Assembly: GCA_002786355.1 (NCBI GenBank)
Contig: PGCO01000003.1
Location: forward strand, 372,001-436,000
DNA: 64,000 nt
Origin: Sediminibacterium sp. FEMGT703S
GTDB lineage: Bacteria > Bacteroidota > Bacteroidia > Chitinophagales > Chitinophagaceae
Direction: 5' to 3'
Made by a program: the position numbers and the translations under genes
Notes under the pieces: model-generated
Seen by the model: the letters and a program-made list of their open reading frames with translations, nothing else
What the model was told of the DNA's origin: nothing
Database searches by the model: none
In this document: in pieces, positions 51,331-61,210 of the stretch
How positions within the stretch are numbered: position 1 is the stretch's first letter
How the letters are laid out: each line of letters begins with the position of its first letter

Positions 51331-53736
51331 ATGAGTAAACCTGTTCGCATATTTTGGCGCATTTTTTTTGGGGGCTTTGCCTTTGTTATTGTTTTATTAG
51401 CAATGCTAAATTTTGGCTGGATTGGTAGCATGCCAGACCTTGATGATATAGAAAACCCTTCTGCTTCATTGGCATCCCAGGTATATGCAGAAGATGGAAC
51501 CCTAATGGGTAAATACTATATTGAAGACCGTATTAATGTACAATATAAAGACATTAGCAAACATATTGTTGAAGCCCTGATTGCAACAGAAGACGAGCGT
51601 TTTTATGATCACAGCGGCATTGATGCAAGGTCTTTGGGTAGAGCCATTTTTTATTTAGGAAGTGAGGGGGGCGCTAGTACCATTACTATGCAAACCGCTA
51701 AAAACTTGTTTACAGAAAATTGGAGTACCAAAAACTTCATTTTAAGAGCCCTTCAGAAAATCAAAGAAGGCATTATTGCGGTAAAACTAGAAAGGAATTT
51801 CACCAAAGAAGAAATCATTACTTTATACCTAAACACTGTTGCCTACAGCGACAATGTATATGGTATCAGAAACGCTTCTAAAACGTTTTTTCAAAAAGAA
51901 CCTGACAGGGTAAATGTTGAAGAAGCTGCTGTTTTAATTGGCATGTTGAAGGGGGCTACTTTATACAACCCAAGAAGAAATCCAAAATTGTCTTTAGACA
52001 GAAGAAATACCGTACTTAACCAAATGGTAAGAAACAATTATTTGGATGCTCAACAGGCAGAACTACTCAAACGCCAACCCATTGAACTCAATTATAAAAA
52101 GCTAGATGAAACAACTGGTTTAGGACCTTATTTTAGAATGATTCTTGGAGAAGAAATGAAGAAGTGGTGCAAGGAAAATACCAAGAATAATGGGGATCAA
52201 TATGATTTATACAGAGATGGATTAAAAATTTATACCACTATTAATCCGATGATGCAATATTATGCAGAAGAATCTGTAGCCAAGCATATGAGCTATATGC
52301 AAAAGCTGTTTAATGCGCAGGCAAATATCAAAACAGGAAGTATTTGGAAAGGATTTGAACCCATTTTAGAACAAGCCATCAAACAAACAGACCGCTGGAA
52401 AAATTTAAAAAGAGAAGGATTATCTGACGAGGAAAATATGCGCACATTTTATCAAAAAGTTCCCATGCGCGTTTTCGCTTGGAATAAAAACAGGGGGATA
52501 GATACTACAATGACCCCCTTTGATTCCATTAAATACCATAAACAAATGTTGCAAGCAGGCTTTATGGTAATGGATCCGCTAAATGGTCAAATCAAAGCTT
52601 GGGTGGGGGGTATTGATTTTAAAACCTTTAAATATGACCATGCGAATATTAATACCAAACGCCAAGTAGGTAGTACCATCAAACCTTTATTGTACAGCTT
52701 GGCTATTGAAGAAGCGGGCTTAAACCCTAACTCACCTGTTCAGGATATTCAACAGAATTTTGGACAATATGGGTTAGTACCAGCAACGTCTAAAACTTGT
52801 ACAGGTGCAACCATTCCAATGGCCATTGCCTTAGCAAAGTCTAGAAACTGTGCTTCAGCGTATATCATGAAACAGTTAGACAATACGGCCAATAATGGTG
52901 CAAAACGTTTTGTAGAGTTTTTAGAAAAATGCGAATTGAAAACAAAAATAGACCCCTATCCTTCTATTGCGTTGGGCGCCTGTGAAATTTCTTTATTCGA
53001 AATGATGCAAGCCTACAGCATGTTCCCCGGCAGAGGTTTCAATGCAAAGCCCATGTATATCACTAGAATTGAAGATAGGAACGGGAATGTACTGGCTACT
53101 TTTACTCCACAACGAAAAGAAGTTATTAATGACGTAACCGCTTATTCAGTGATTAAAATGATGCAAGGTGTATTGACCAATGGCACTGGTGCAGGCATCT
53201 GGCAACATGGTATTCCTGCGGGATTACAAATTGCTGGCAAAACAGGAACTACCAATAATAACAGCGACGCTTGGTTTATGGGGTATACTCCTCAGTATCT
53301 TGCTGGTGGTTGGGTTGGATGTGACGATCGTTTTATTCGATTTGATAGTAAAAATGGAGAGGGCGGCCGAGCGGCCATGCCTATCTGGGCCTATTTCTTC
53401 AATAAAGCAGCTGCTGATCCTAAATGTGGTATAGATTTATCACTTGGATTTGTTAAACCTGAAGTAATGAGCAATGATATCATCATTGACTATATTAATG
53501 GAACCAATCCAATTTTAGGTGGCGAAGGAGAAGATATGGGAACAGGTACTTCTGAAGATTATGAGCTTTCTAAAAATATAAAGCCAGAAGAACTAGGTGC
53601 AGAATCTGATTTAATTATTGACAACAAAAAAACTACCATACCACCTGCTTCCCCTGCAAATAATACGCCTAAACCTGCAGAGAAACCGAAAGCTGTTCTT
53701 CCACCCCCAGTAAAAAAACCAGGAGGTAATAAATAG
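51331..53736 (+). CDS. Penicillin-binding protein 1A (bifunctional transglycosylase/transpeptidase)
   Basis: 801 residues. A membrane anchor is at about 10-30. The GT51 domain has the catalytic Glu (E87) in ATEDERFYDHSGID, plus GGASTITMQTAKNL and a NLYLNTVAYSDNVYGI-type helix (LNTVAYSDNVYGIR). The transpeptidase domain has the SxxK at S448 (STIKP), SRNCAS as SxN, and KTGTTNNNSDAWF as KTG. It polymerises and cross-links peptidoglycan. The C-terminal tail is Pro/Lys rich. Its proximity to the PorW-like lipoprotein gene suggests a shared envelope operon. Confidence 0.95.
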   Translation: MSKPVRIFWRIFFGGFAFVIVLLAMLNFGWIGSMPDLDDIENPSASLASQVYAEDGTLMGKYYIEDRINVQYKDISKHIVEALIATEDERFYDHSGIDARSLGRAIFYLGSEGGASTITMQTAKNLFTENWSTKNFILRALQKIKEGIIAVKLERNFTKEEIITLYLNTVAYSDNVYGIRNASKTFFQKEPDRVNVEEAAVLIGMLKGATLYNPRRNPKLSLDRRNTVLNQMVRNNYLDAQQAELLKRQPIELNYKKLDETTGLGPYFRMILGEEMKKWCKENTKNNGDQYDLYRDGLKIYTTINPMMQYYAEESVAKHMSYMQKLFNAQANIKTGSIWKGFEPILEQAIKQTDRWKNLKREGLSDEENMRTFYQKVPMRVFAWNKNRGIDTTMTPFDSIKYHKQMLQAGFMVMDPLNGQIKAWVGGIDFKTFKYDHANINTKRQVGSTIKPLLYSLAIEEAGLNPNSPVQDIQQNFGQYGLVPATSKTCTGATIPMAIALAKSRNCASAYIMKQLDNTANNGAKRFVEFLEKCELKTKIDPYPSIALGACEISLFEMMQAYSMFPGRGFNAKPMYITRIEDRNGNVLATFTPQRKEVINDVTAYSVIKMMQGVLTNGTGAGIWQHGIPAGLQIAGKTGTTNNNSDAWFMGYTPQYLAGGWVGCDDRFIRFDSKNGEGGRAAMPIWAYFFNKAAADPKCGIDLSLGFVKPEVMSNDIIIDYINGTNPILGGEGEDMGTGTSEDYELSKNIKPEELGAESDLIIDNKKTTIPPASPANNTPKPAEKPKAVLPPPVKKPGGNK

Positions 53737-53739
53737 GAA

Positions 53740-55341
53740 CTATTGATTCAATTTTATCAAAATAAATGCAGGATCAATCCCTTTTGAAGATTCATAAATC
53801 AGATCAAAAATTTGAGGGCCAAATTTGCTATAGAAAATAGAAATATTTTCATGGCGCTCTTGCAAACTATTAGCAGGAAATAAAAATTCTTTTAATTGCG
53901 TGATTTGACTTTCTGCCGTACTGAATTTTCTTTTTTCTGCACGGCGAAATTTTAATTCTAACGCTTTAATATTTTTTATTGCACTATTTTCTAAAGCACG
54001 CACATGATCATTTAGTGTGGCATCTATTTTTTGGGCTTTATCATGAAGCAGTTTATACAATGCTTTTGCATTATCGATATCTTCAGACAAATTCAACTCG
54101 TTGTTTGAATTTCGTTCAACATATTCTTTTATCAACTCATGGGTTGGCAAAAACAAATCTGCATCATTTATTTGCAAAGCAGTTTGTTTAGAAACCATTT
54201 TATTCGTTATCAACGCAAAGGAGTTCCTCAGCATCAAAAGAGGATAAGCCACGCCTGCGGCTTTAAAAACATTTTTGAGTTCTAGCCAATAAGCCAGCTC
54301 TCCTCCTCCCCCAATAAAAATAATATTGGGCAAAATAGATTCTTGAAAAGCACCTCTCAAAATTACATTCGGGCTAAACCGCTCTGGGTAATGACTCAAC
54401 TCTTCTAAAATGGCTTCCTTGGTAAATTGCAAGCCCAATGCCGTTACTTCATAAAGCCCATTATTATACTCTATCCTTTCTCTTTTATTTTCTAATAAAT
54501 AAAATAAATTGATGGGCCTTCCAGCTGCTTGAACTTTATAATGTTCTTGCAAACCAGCTATAGTTTCCGCAACAATTTTTTGAGAGAACTGCTCGGTTAA
54601 CTCTTTTGCTATGATTGGTGTAAAAATTCTTTTTAGTTTTGGATTATCGGGTACTAAAACCAATAACCCGTATCTTCCAAATAATACATTAACGAGCTCC
54701 AAAGTGGATTGTTGGATGGTTTTACCAAGGGTGTAGCAAGACTCAAATAATGCTGTCAATTCATTCCCATAAGGCAATACACCTACTTGGCCAGCAATTC
54801 TTTTTATCAACGCAAGAAAAGCCTTATCTACAATCATCCTACCAACGGCACCCGTTTGAGCTGTATCCCAAACTAATTTTGTCCCGTCTATATTTACAAA
54901 ACCCAATTCATCTAAATCGGCATCTTCGCTCCCCATATAATAAACGGGAATAAATTTTTTCTCTGGAAATTTACTTGTTAGCTCCGATGCTAACTTGATG
55001 GTATGAATGATTTTATAGATGAAATAAAGTGGCCCTGTAAAAATATTAGGTTGGTGTGCTGTTGTTACAGTGTACCCATTGGGTAACAATAATGCCTCAA
55101 TATTCTTTTTTACCAAATCATCTGTTTTAACTCCTTGGTATTGCTCCGTTAGCGCTTCTGCTAAAACAACCCGATCTACGCTGTGCAAATCTCTTTCGGC
55201 CATGGCGCTTTGAACACCAACAAGATTGGCTTCATGCAAATAGTATGGCTTCAAATTTTCGTGTTGTTGCAGGTAATCCTGAACAATCTTAGAAAAATAT
55301 CCGGTGTTTTCGTATGGCAAATACTGTGCGCTACAATCCAT
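53740..55341 (-). CDS. bshC: Bacillithiol biosynthesis cysteine-adding enzyme BshC
   Basis: 533 residues, the typical length. It joins cysteine to glucosaminyl-malate to make bacillithiol. Features: TVTTAHQPNIFTGPLYFIYKIIHTIKLA near residue 95 (the HxxHxFxGP-like ligand block), FIPVYYMGSEDADLDELGF (the GxEDHD-type motif, here GSEDAD), and GGGGELAYWLELKNVF in the middle. The C-terminal half has a long coiled coil (about 420-490). BshA and BshB are not in this window. It lies 60 bp downstream of a D-amino acid dehydrogenase gene on the same strand. Confidence 0.92.
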   Translation of the reverse strand: MDCSAQYLPYENTGYFSKIVQDYLQQHENLKPYYLHEANLVGVQSAMAERDLHSVDRVVLAEALTEQYQGVKTDDLVKKNIEALLLPNGYTVTTAHQPNIFTGPLYFIYKIIHTIKLASELTSKFPEKKFIPVYYMGSEDADLDELGFVNIDGTKLVWDTAQTGAVGRMIVDKAFLALIKRIAGQVGVLPYGNELTALFESCYTLGKTIQQSTLELVNVLFGRYGLLVLVPDNPKLKRIFTPIIAKELTEQFSQKIVAETIAGLQEHYKVQAAGRPINLFYLLENKRERIEYNNGLYEVTALGLQFTKEAILEELSHYPERFSPNVILRGAFQESILPNIIFIGGGGELAYWLELKNVFKAAGVAYPLLMLRNSFALITNKMVSKQTALQINDADLFLPTHELIKEYVERNSNNELNLSEDIDNAKALYKLLHDKAQKIDATLNDHVRALENSAIKNIKALELKFRRAEKRKFSTAESQITQLKEFLFPANSLQERHENISIFYSKFGPQIFDLIYESSKGIDPAFILIKLNQ

Positions 55342-55401
55342 ATAGAATGTAAAAATACAACATCATTAATTTATACAAGTCTTATATTATTCAAGTGTAA
55401 A

Positions 55402-56652
55402 CTAATCGAATCTGTTTGGATTGAAAGGAGATATATCCATGCTCAATGCCTTTCCTTCAACAATTTCTGCAACTAATTTACCTGTACCTGCCCCCAAGCT
55501 TAACCCAATCATTGCATGTCCTGTTGCCATTACCAGATTATCCCATTGCTTGGTTCTGCCTATATAAGGCAAGCCATCTGCAGAACAGGGTCTATAACCG
55601 TACCATATTTTTTCATTAGGCGGCAAAGCAATATCAAATTGTGTATATACTGTTTTCACTGCATCAACTATCCCTTGAACCCGATTCATTCTTGGAGGGG
55701 TTTTTGTAGAAGTGATTTCCATAGTACCCCCAAACCTGATTTTATTCCCATCCATTGGCGTTAATGCTACTCTTCCTTCTACTAAAACACTAGGGTAATT
55801 TATCCGATAAGGTGAATCTTCTAATGTAATGGAATAACCCCTTCCTGGCATTAATAATAAATCGATGTTCAGCTTTGCAGCCAATTCTCTACTCCAAGAT
55901 CCAGAAGATAATACCACTTCATCTGTTGGATAATGCCCTTGATCGGTTTTCACTGCAGTGATTTTTTTTCCTTTTTTCTCAAAACCAATTACCGCTTCTT
56001 CTTTTATTAGCTTCACTCCTTTTTGAGCCAATACTTCCAATAATTGATGCATTAATTTATTTGGATACAAATGGGCATCACATTTAAAATACAAAGCCCC
56101 TAAAGCGTCAATTTCAGTATGTGGTTCTAATGCCTGTAATTGCGCTTGGCTTAACATTGAAGTATCCAATAAACCCAATTGCTGTGCTTTATCGCATAAA
56201 GCTTTACACTTATCTCCGCCTTTATCGGTTTTAAAAATCTCTAATAACCCTTTGTGTTCATAAGAAAAATCAAATGCCGTGGATTGATCCCATTGTTCAT
56301 ACCAATATTGGCTTAACAAAGCAATATCTCTTAGCGGGACAGCTGCTTTTTCTACCTGTTGTTCAGTTGCAACCTGCATAAATTTCCATCCCCATTTGAT
56401 TAAGTTAATGTCTAATCGAGGCTGAACATAAAAGGGACTCTTCGAATTCCACATCCACTTCAATCCCTGCGTAACGATTCCTGGCGTAGCCAATGGCACA
56501 AAATGACTTGGACAAACATAGCCAGCATTGCCATATGAGCAATTGTTTAGCATATCTGTTTTATCAATCACCGTTACTTCATGCCCGGCACTGTTTAAAA
56601 ACCAAGCACTACTTAATCCTATAATTCCCCCTCCGATGATGGTTACTTTCAT
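55402..56652 (-). CDS. FAD-dependent D-amino-acid dehydrogenase (DadA-like)
   Basis: 416 residues. The N-terminus is a Rossmann FAD-binding motif (VTIIGGGIIGLSSAWFL, then a second VTVIDK). SYGNAGYVCPSHFVPLATPG and the middle YKCDAHLYPNKLM-like segment (YFKCDAHLYP) match the DAO/DadA family. The C-terminal YGYRPCSADGLPYIGRT and ATGHAMIGLSLGAGTGKLVAEIV are the usual FAD-binding tail. It probably deaminates a D-amino acid or related amine at the membrane face. The gene diverges from the desaturase gene. Confidence 0.9.
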   Translation of the reverse strand: MKVTIIGGGIIGLSSAWFLNSAGHEVTVIDKTDMLNNCSYGNAGYVCPSHFVPLATPGIVTQGLKWMWNSKSPFYVQPRLDINLIKWGWKFMQVATEQQVEKAAVPLRDIALLSQYWYEQWDQSTAFDFSYEHKGLLEIFKTDKGGDKCKALCDKAQQLGLLDTSMLSQAQLQALEPHTEIDALGALYFKCDAHLYPNKLMHQLLEVLAQKGVKLIKEEAVIGFEKKGKKITAVKTDQGHYPTDEVVLSSGSWSRELAAKLNIDLLLMPGRGYSITLEDSPYRINYPSVLVEGRVALTPMDGNKIRFGGTMEITSTKTPPRMNRVQGIVDAVKTVYTQFDIALPPNEKIWYGYRPCSADGLPYIGRTKQWDNLVMATGHAMIGLSLGAGTGKLVAEIVEGKALSMDISPFNPNRFD

Positions 56653-56703
56653 TTTATTATGCTGTTATTTTGACAATAGCTTATTATCTTTAAGCTAATA
56701 ATT

Positions 56704-57966
56704 ATGGAAACTTACGGAAAAATTCTACTCATTGCGATGCCTGCTTTTTTGGTATTGATTTTACTGGAAAAATGGTGGGGAATTCGAAAAGGAAATGATA
56801 CCATTAGAACCATGGATATGGTATCTAGTTTAACCTCTGGAATAACCAATTCAACCAAAGATGTATTGGGTTTAAGTATAGCTGTTTTAAGTTACAATTG
56901 GATGGTGACCCATTGGGCTATCTTTCAAATTGAAGCTTCAATTTTACTGTACATCATTGCATTTTTTGCATTAGACCTTACTGGTTACTTAGTACATCGA
57001 ATTGATCATGAGTTTAATTTTTTCTGGAATGCGCATATTATTCACCATAGCAGTGAAGATTTTAACCTTGCCTGTGCTTTGCGCCAAAGCATTTCTACTT
57101 TTGTTCGTTTGTTTACCATTTTTCTTTTACCAGCAGCCCTTCTTGGCGTTCCTACTCAGGTAATTGCTGTGGTTGCCCCCTTGCATTTATTTGCACAATT
57201 TTGGTACCATACCCAGCATATTGACAGAATGGGTTGGTTAGAGAAAATCATTGTAACACCTTCTCATCATAGAGTGCATCATGCAATTAATCCAGAATAC
57301 TTAGATAAAAATTATGGGCAGATTTTTATTTTTTGGGATAAATGGTTTGGCACCTACCAAGAAGAATTGCCGAATGTAAAACCTGTTTATGGTATTACAA
57401 GACCTGTAAGAACTTGGAATCCTATTAAAATAAATTTCATGCACTTATGGCTATTGATTCAAGATGCATGGCGAGCTAATAGTTTAAAAGACAAATTGCG
57501 CATATGGTTTATGCCAACCGGCTGGAGACCAGCTGATGTTGCAGCAAAATACCCAGTCTATAAAATTGAAGACCCATACCACTTTGAAAAATACGATACC
57601 AAAGCAGGTGTGTTCTTCACTACCTGGGTTTGGATGCAATTAGGATTACTTTTATTATTTATCAGCTATTTATTTGGCAATATTGCAACCATAGGAAGTC
57701 CGGGGATGTTCTATTATGGATTATTTATTTTCGTATTTGTTTATGCATTTACCGAATTAATGGATGGGAACCCGAATGCTTGGGGCTGGGAATTATTGAA
57801 GTTAAGTATCGGATTTTATTTACTAATAAGTACCAATGGGTGGTTTGGACTTGGCGCAATAGTATCGATAATGCCTTATATAATTGGCGCTTATTTATTG
57901 TTATCCTTTGTATTGACCATTTATTTTAAAGAGGAGAATAACCGATATTCAATGGCAGTAAAATAA
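56704..57966 (+). CDS. Sterol desaturase / fatty-acid hydroxylase family membrane protein
   Basis: 420 residues with about eight hydrophobic helices. The diiron His clusters are HRIDHEFNFFWNAHIIHHSSEDFN and HHRVHHAINPEY, with H in QFWYHTQHID between them; this is the HxxxH...HxxHH...HHxxHH pattern. The C-terminal ~120 residues form an extra set of helices not needed for the hydroxylase. Hopanoid, sterol or fatty-acid modification is possible; the substrate is unknown. It converges with cdd with a 4-bp gap. Confidence 0.88.
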   Translation: METYGKILLIAMPAFLVLILLEKWWGIRKGNDTIRTMDMVSSLTSGITNSTKDVLGLSIAVLSYNWMVTHWAIFQIEASILLYIIAFFALDLTGYLVHRIDHEFNFFWNAHIIHHSSEDFNLACALRQSISTFVRLFTIFLLPAALLGVPTQVIAVVAPLHLFAQFWYHTQHIDRMGWLEKIIVTPSHHRVHHAINPEYLDKNYGQIFIFWDKWFGTYQEELPNVKPVYGITRPVRTWNPIKINFMHLWLLIQDAWRANSLKDKLRIWFMPTGWRPADVAAKYPVYKIEDPYHFEKYDTKAGVFFTTWVWMQLGLLLLFISYLFGNIATIGSPGMFYYGLFIFVFVYAFTELMDGNPNAWGWELLKLSIGFYLLISTNGWFGLGAIVSIMPYIIGAYLLLSFVLTIYFKEENNRYSMAVK

Positions 57967-57970
57967 ACTA

Positions 57971-58450
57971 CTATTTCATATCATTGGCAGTAAAACTGAG
58001 CGGCAATAGTGATGCTGCATCTTCTAACACATAAACTACCCCTTCCATCCCACTCAAAATGAGTTTGATGGGCTGTTGCTGTCTTAAAGTTTGCTCTAAT
58101 AGGCTTTGTCTGCATATACCACAAGGACTCACAGGATTTTTACTTTCGCCTTTTAAATTATGGCAACTAATTGCAAGCGTTTTAATAGCTACGCCGTTAT
58201 ATAAAGAAGATACAGCAGACAATAGCACTCTTTCAGCACAAATACCAACTGGATAACTGGCATTTTCTTGGTTGGTGCCTTCGATGGTTTCTCCATTATT
58301 CAGCATTGCTACTGCTCCTACTTGAAATTGAGAATAAGGAGCGTATGCTTTTGCAGTAGCTTCTCTTGCCATTAATAATAAGTGGGCATCTTCTTTTGAG
58401 AGAGCAGAAGCATTTTCAAGTACTTGATATTGGAATACAATTTCTTTCAT
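57971..58450 (-). CDS. cdd: Cytidine deaminase
   Basis: 159 residues. It deaminates cytidine and deoxycytidine. Zinc ligands are C71 with catalytic E73 in GICAERVLLS, and C110/C113 in PCGICRQSL. FQVGAVAMLNNGETIEGTNQENASYP is the substrate loop. Compared with the ~130-residue tetrameric enzymes, it has a longer N-terminus. It lies 5 bp downstream of lepB on the same strand. Confidence 0.94.
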   Translation of the reverse strand: MKEIVFQYQVLENASALSKEDAHLLLMAREATAKAYAPYSQFQVGAVAMLNNGETIEGTNQENASYPVGICAERVLLSAVSSLYNGVAIKTLAISCHNLKGESKNPVSPCGICRQSLLEQTLRQQQPIKLILSGMEGVVYVLEDAASLLPLSFTANDMK

Positions 58451-58455
58451 TCAGG

Positions 58456-59964
58456 TTATTGAATCACTTTAAATATTCTATCCCATCTAGGTCCTTTATT
58501 CCAACTAAACCAAATTAGTGAGGCTTTACCAACAATATGTGTTTCAGGAACAAAGCCCCAGAAACGGCTATCCTGGCTTCTGTGCCGATTGTCTCCCATC
58601 ATCCAATAATAATTATATTGAGGCGTATAACTGTTTGCTAATTTGCCATTAATAATGAATTGGCCATTTTTTTCTTCTAAGGTATTGTGCTCGTATACAG
58701 TGATTAATCTTCTGTATAAAGAGATATTGTTTTGATTCAAAGCAATTGCTTTTCCTTTTTGAGGGATAGTTAAAGGCCCATAATTATCTAAAGTCCAAGG
58801 AAAATTAGCTTCATCGTTTGGAAAAAACATTCCAACATTAGTATCTACATATTTTACTAATGAAACCACACCAGGATATTTTTTCACTTTCTCTGCAGCT
58901 TCTGCGGTAATATTAAAAACATAGGTTTTACTATCAGGTCCTGGTGAAAAATTACCATTATTGTTTTCAAGGTCTATTCCTAATTCATCCTGCAAAAATT
59001 CATCACTGAATCCAGAGCCAGTTGTTGTTGCTATATAATCTGTTTGTGCACCACCTGGCAATACTGCGGGCTTACCATTGATAAATAAATCCGCATTTTT
59101 TATTTCTAGCACATCCCCAGGAACTGCAACACATCTTTTAATGTAATTGTCTGTTTTGTCCATAGGATGAACCAATATTGGGTATTCTGAAAGTAGCGCT
59201 TGTCGATCCCCTTTAAATTGGCTACTTCTCAACACTTCATAATAAGTGATTTTACTTCCAAAATCTGGTAAATTAATGATGGTATCGCCTGCAGGAAAAT
59301 TAAATACAACTGCATCATTCCTTTTAACCGTTGTAAGCGCTGGAAGTCTTTTATAAGGAACTTGTACTTCCTTAATATAGGATGGTGTGGTTAAGCTAAA
59401 AGGCATTGTATTGTGCACAAAGGGAAAAGAAACTGGCGTTTGCGGTATTCTTGGCCCATAACTCATTTTACTGACGAATAAAAAATCGTTCACCAACAAA
59501 CTCTTCTCCATGCTTTCCGTAGGAATAACATATGCTTCAAAAACAAAAGTTCTGATAATAGTTGCAGCAACAATTGCAAAAACACCGGCATCAATCCATT
59601 CTCTTGAAGCAGGTTTATGATAATGATTTAAAGCGCTTGGACCATACCATTTTTCTTTTTCAGAAAACCCTAAATAGGGGAAATAAATAAATGGAAAAAA
59701 TACCACCGCAGCATGGGCCGGAACTGATACTTTTTTGAAGTTCATTACAAAAATGATGGTAATCCAGATGGTAATAAACTGTCCTGCAATAGGAATCAAT
59801 TGTAACCAAAACCAAAAGCGTTTAATATTGGCAACTTGAACAATTTCCCAAGTATTATAAAAAGGAACAAAAGCCTTCCATTCCGCAATACCTGCCTTTT
59901 TAAACATGCCATACATGCCAATATGCCAACCAATAATTCCTATAATAAATAACGCAAGACCCAT
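58456..59964 (-). CDS. lepB: Signal peptidase I
   Basis: 502 residues, the large Bacteroidota type. Three N-terminal hydrophobic helices (about 3-20, 50-75, 84-98) come before the anchor helix (about 123-146). The catalytic dyad is S151 in VIPTESMEKSL and K276 in DNYIKRCVAVPGD. GDNRHRSQDSRFWGFVPETHIVGKASLIW is the box E region. A large insert between boxes (about 160-260) is typical for this group. It cleaves signal peptides at the outer face of the inner membrane. A TACATTTG promoter box lies upstream. Confidence 0.95.
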   Translation of the reverse strand: MGLALFIIGIIGWHIGMYGMFKKAGIAEWKAFVPFYNTWEIVQVANIKRFWFWLQLIPIAGQFITIWITIIFVMNFKKVSVPAHAAVVFFPFIYFPYLGFSEKEKWYGPSALNHYHKPASREWIDAGVFAIVAATIIRTFVFEAYVIPTESMEKSLLVNDFLFVSKMSYGPRIPQTPVSFPFVHNTMPFSLTTPSYIKEVQVPYKRLPALTTVKRNDAVVFNFPAGDTIINLPDFGSKITYYEVLRSSQFKGDRQALLSEYPILVHPMDKTDNYIKRCVAVPGDVLEIKNADLFINGKPAVLPGGAQTDYIATTTGSGFSDEFLQDELGIDLENNNGNFSPGPDSKTYVFNITAEAAEKVKKYPGVVSLVKYVDTNVGMFFPNDEANFPWTLDNYGPLTIPQKGKAIALNQNNISLYRRLITVYEHNTLEEKNGQFIINGKLANSYTPQYNYYWMMGDNRHRSQDSRFWGFVPETHIVGKASLIWFSWNKGPRWDRIFKVIQ

Positions 59965-59983
59965 AATTCAGATTTAAAGTAAA

Positions 59984-59991
59984 CAAATGTA
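59984..59991 (-). promoter_or_regulatory. -7 promoter box TACATTTG for lepB
   Basis: A full TAnnTTTG match, 19 nt before the ATG. The -33 TTG is not well spaced. Confidence 0.5.
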
Positions 59992-60034
59992 TTTATTTCA
60001 AATACAATGCTGGATTATAAAATATAATGTTTTG

Positions 60035-61186
60035 CTAAATATAATTCTTTACGTCTTCTGCAATGATTTGTTTCCCAGATAAAATGATTAATCTTTCTAC
60101 TACATTTCTTAACTCTCTTATATTACCTGTCCAATTATGGCTTTTTAATAAATCGAGTGCAGCAGGTGCTATTGACTTTTGAGCTTGGCCATACTCTTTG
60201 GCAATTTCTGCTAAAAAATGATTGACTAAAAGGGGTATATCTTCTCTTCTTTGGTTTAGCGATGGCACATGAATTAAAATAACACCTAAACGGTGGTATA
60301 AATCTAATCGGAAATTTTTGTTGGCAACTTCTTCTAATAAATCCTTATTGGTAGCCGCAACAACTCTTACATCAACAGCTATTTCTTTATCTCCTCCTAC
60401 CCTTGTTATTCTTCCTTCTTGTAATGCTCTTAACACTTTAGCCTGTGCGCTCAAACTCATGTCTCCAATTTCATCTAAAAACAATGTGCCGCCACTTGCT
60501 TGCTCAAATTTTCCGATTCTTTGTTTAACAGCCGATGTGAATGAACCTTTTTCATGACCAAATAACTCACTTTCTATTAGCTCGGAAGGGATTGCAGCAC
60601 AGTTTACTTCAATCAATGGACCTGCAGCTCGGTTACTCTTTTCATGGAGCCATCTTGCAACCAATTCTTTTCCACTCCCATTTTCTCCGGTCACCAGAAC
60701 CCTTGCATCGGTAGCTGCAACTTTTTCAATAGTTTCCTTAATTTTTATAATCGGGGTTGTTTGACCTATAATTTCTTGAATACCCGCTACTTTTTTCTTT
60801 AGCACTTTAGTTTCTTTAACTAAAATGTTTTTATCCATGGCATTTCGGATAGTAATTAATAACCGGTTTAAGTCTGGGGGTTTTGAAATATAATCGAATG
60901 CCCCTTTCTTTACAGCATCAACAGCTGTGTCAATATTGCCATGACCACTAATAATAATAATGGGTACATCCCCATTCAATTGTTTTGCTTGCTGTAAGAA
61001 TTCAATGCCGTCAATTTTAGGCATTTTAATATCACAGAGTACTAAATCAAAATTACCTGCTTTAAATTTTTTAAGCCCTTCTTCCCCATCAGGGGCTTCA
61101 TCAGTAATGTATCCCTCATTATTTAAAATGTCTTTTAAAACATTTCGAATTGCCCTTTCGTCGTCTATAATTAAAATTGAAGCCAT
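60035..61186 (-). CDS. NtrC-family response regulator without DNA-binding domain and with altered GAFTGA loop
   Basis: 383 residues. The receiver (about 1-118) has acidic pair IIDDE, phosphoacceptor D52, and Lys in YISKPP. The AAA+ domain (about 137-375) has Walker A GENGSGKE (167-174) and Walker B LFLDEIGD. The sigma-54 contact loop reads GSFTSA (214-219) in place of GAFTGA. The protein ends at DVKNYI, right after the AAA+ domain, with no Fis-type helix-turn-helix. It may act from solution, may have lost sigma-54 contact, or may use its ATPase for another purpose. Contrast the complete NtrC-type protein at 9601-10965. Confidence 0.9.
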   Translation of the reverse strand: MASILIIDDERAIRNVLKDILNNEGYITDEAPDGEEGLKKFKAGNFDLVLCDIKMPKIDGIEFLQQAKQLNGDVPIIIISGHGNIDTAVDAVKKGAFDYISKPPDLNRLLITIRNAMDKNILVKETKVLKKKVAGIQEIIGQTTPIIKIKETIEKVAATDARVLVTGENGSGKELVARWLHEKSNRAAGPLIEVNCAAIPSELIESELFGHEKGSFTSAVKQRIGKFEQASGGTLFLDEIGDMSLSAQAKVLRALQEGRITRVGGDKEIAVDVRVVAATNKDLLEEVANKNFRLDLYHRLGVILIHVPSLNQRREDIPLLVNHFLAEIAKEYGQAQKSIAPAALDLLKSHNWTGNIRELRNVVERLIILSGKQIIAEDVKNYI

Positions 61187-61210
61187 ATCATACTTTGTTT
61201 ACGAAGTTAA

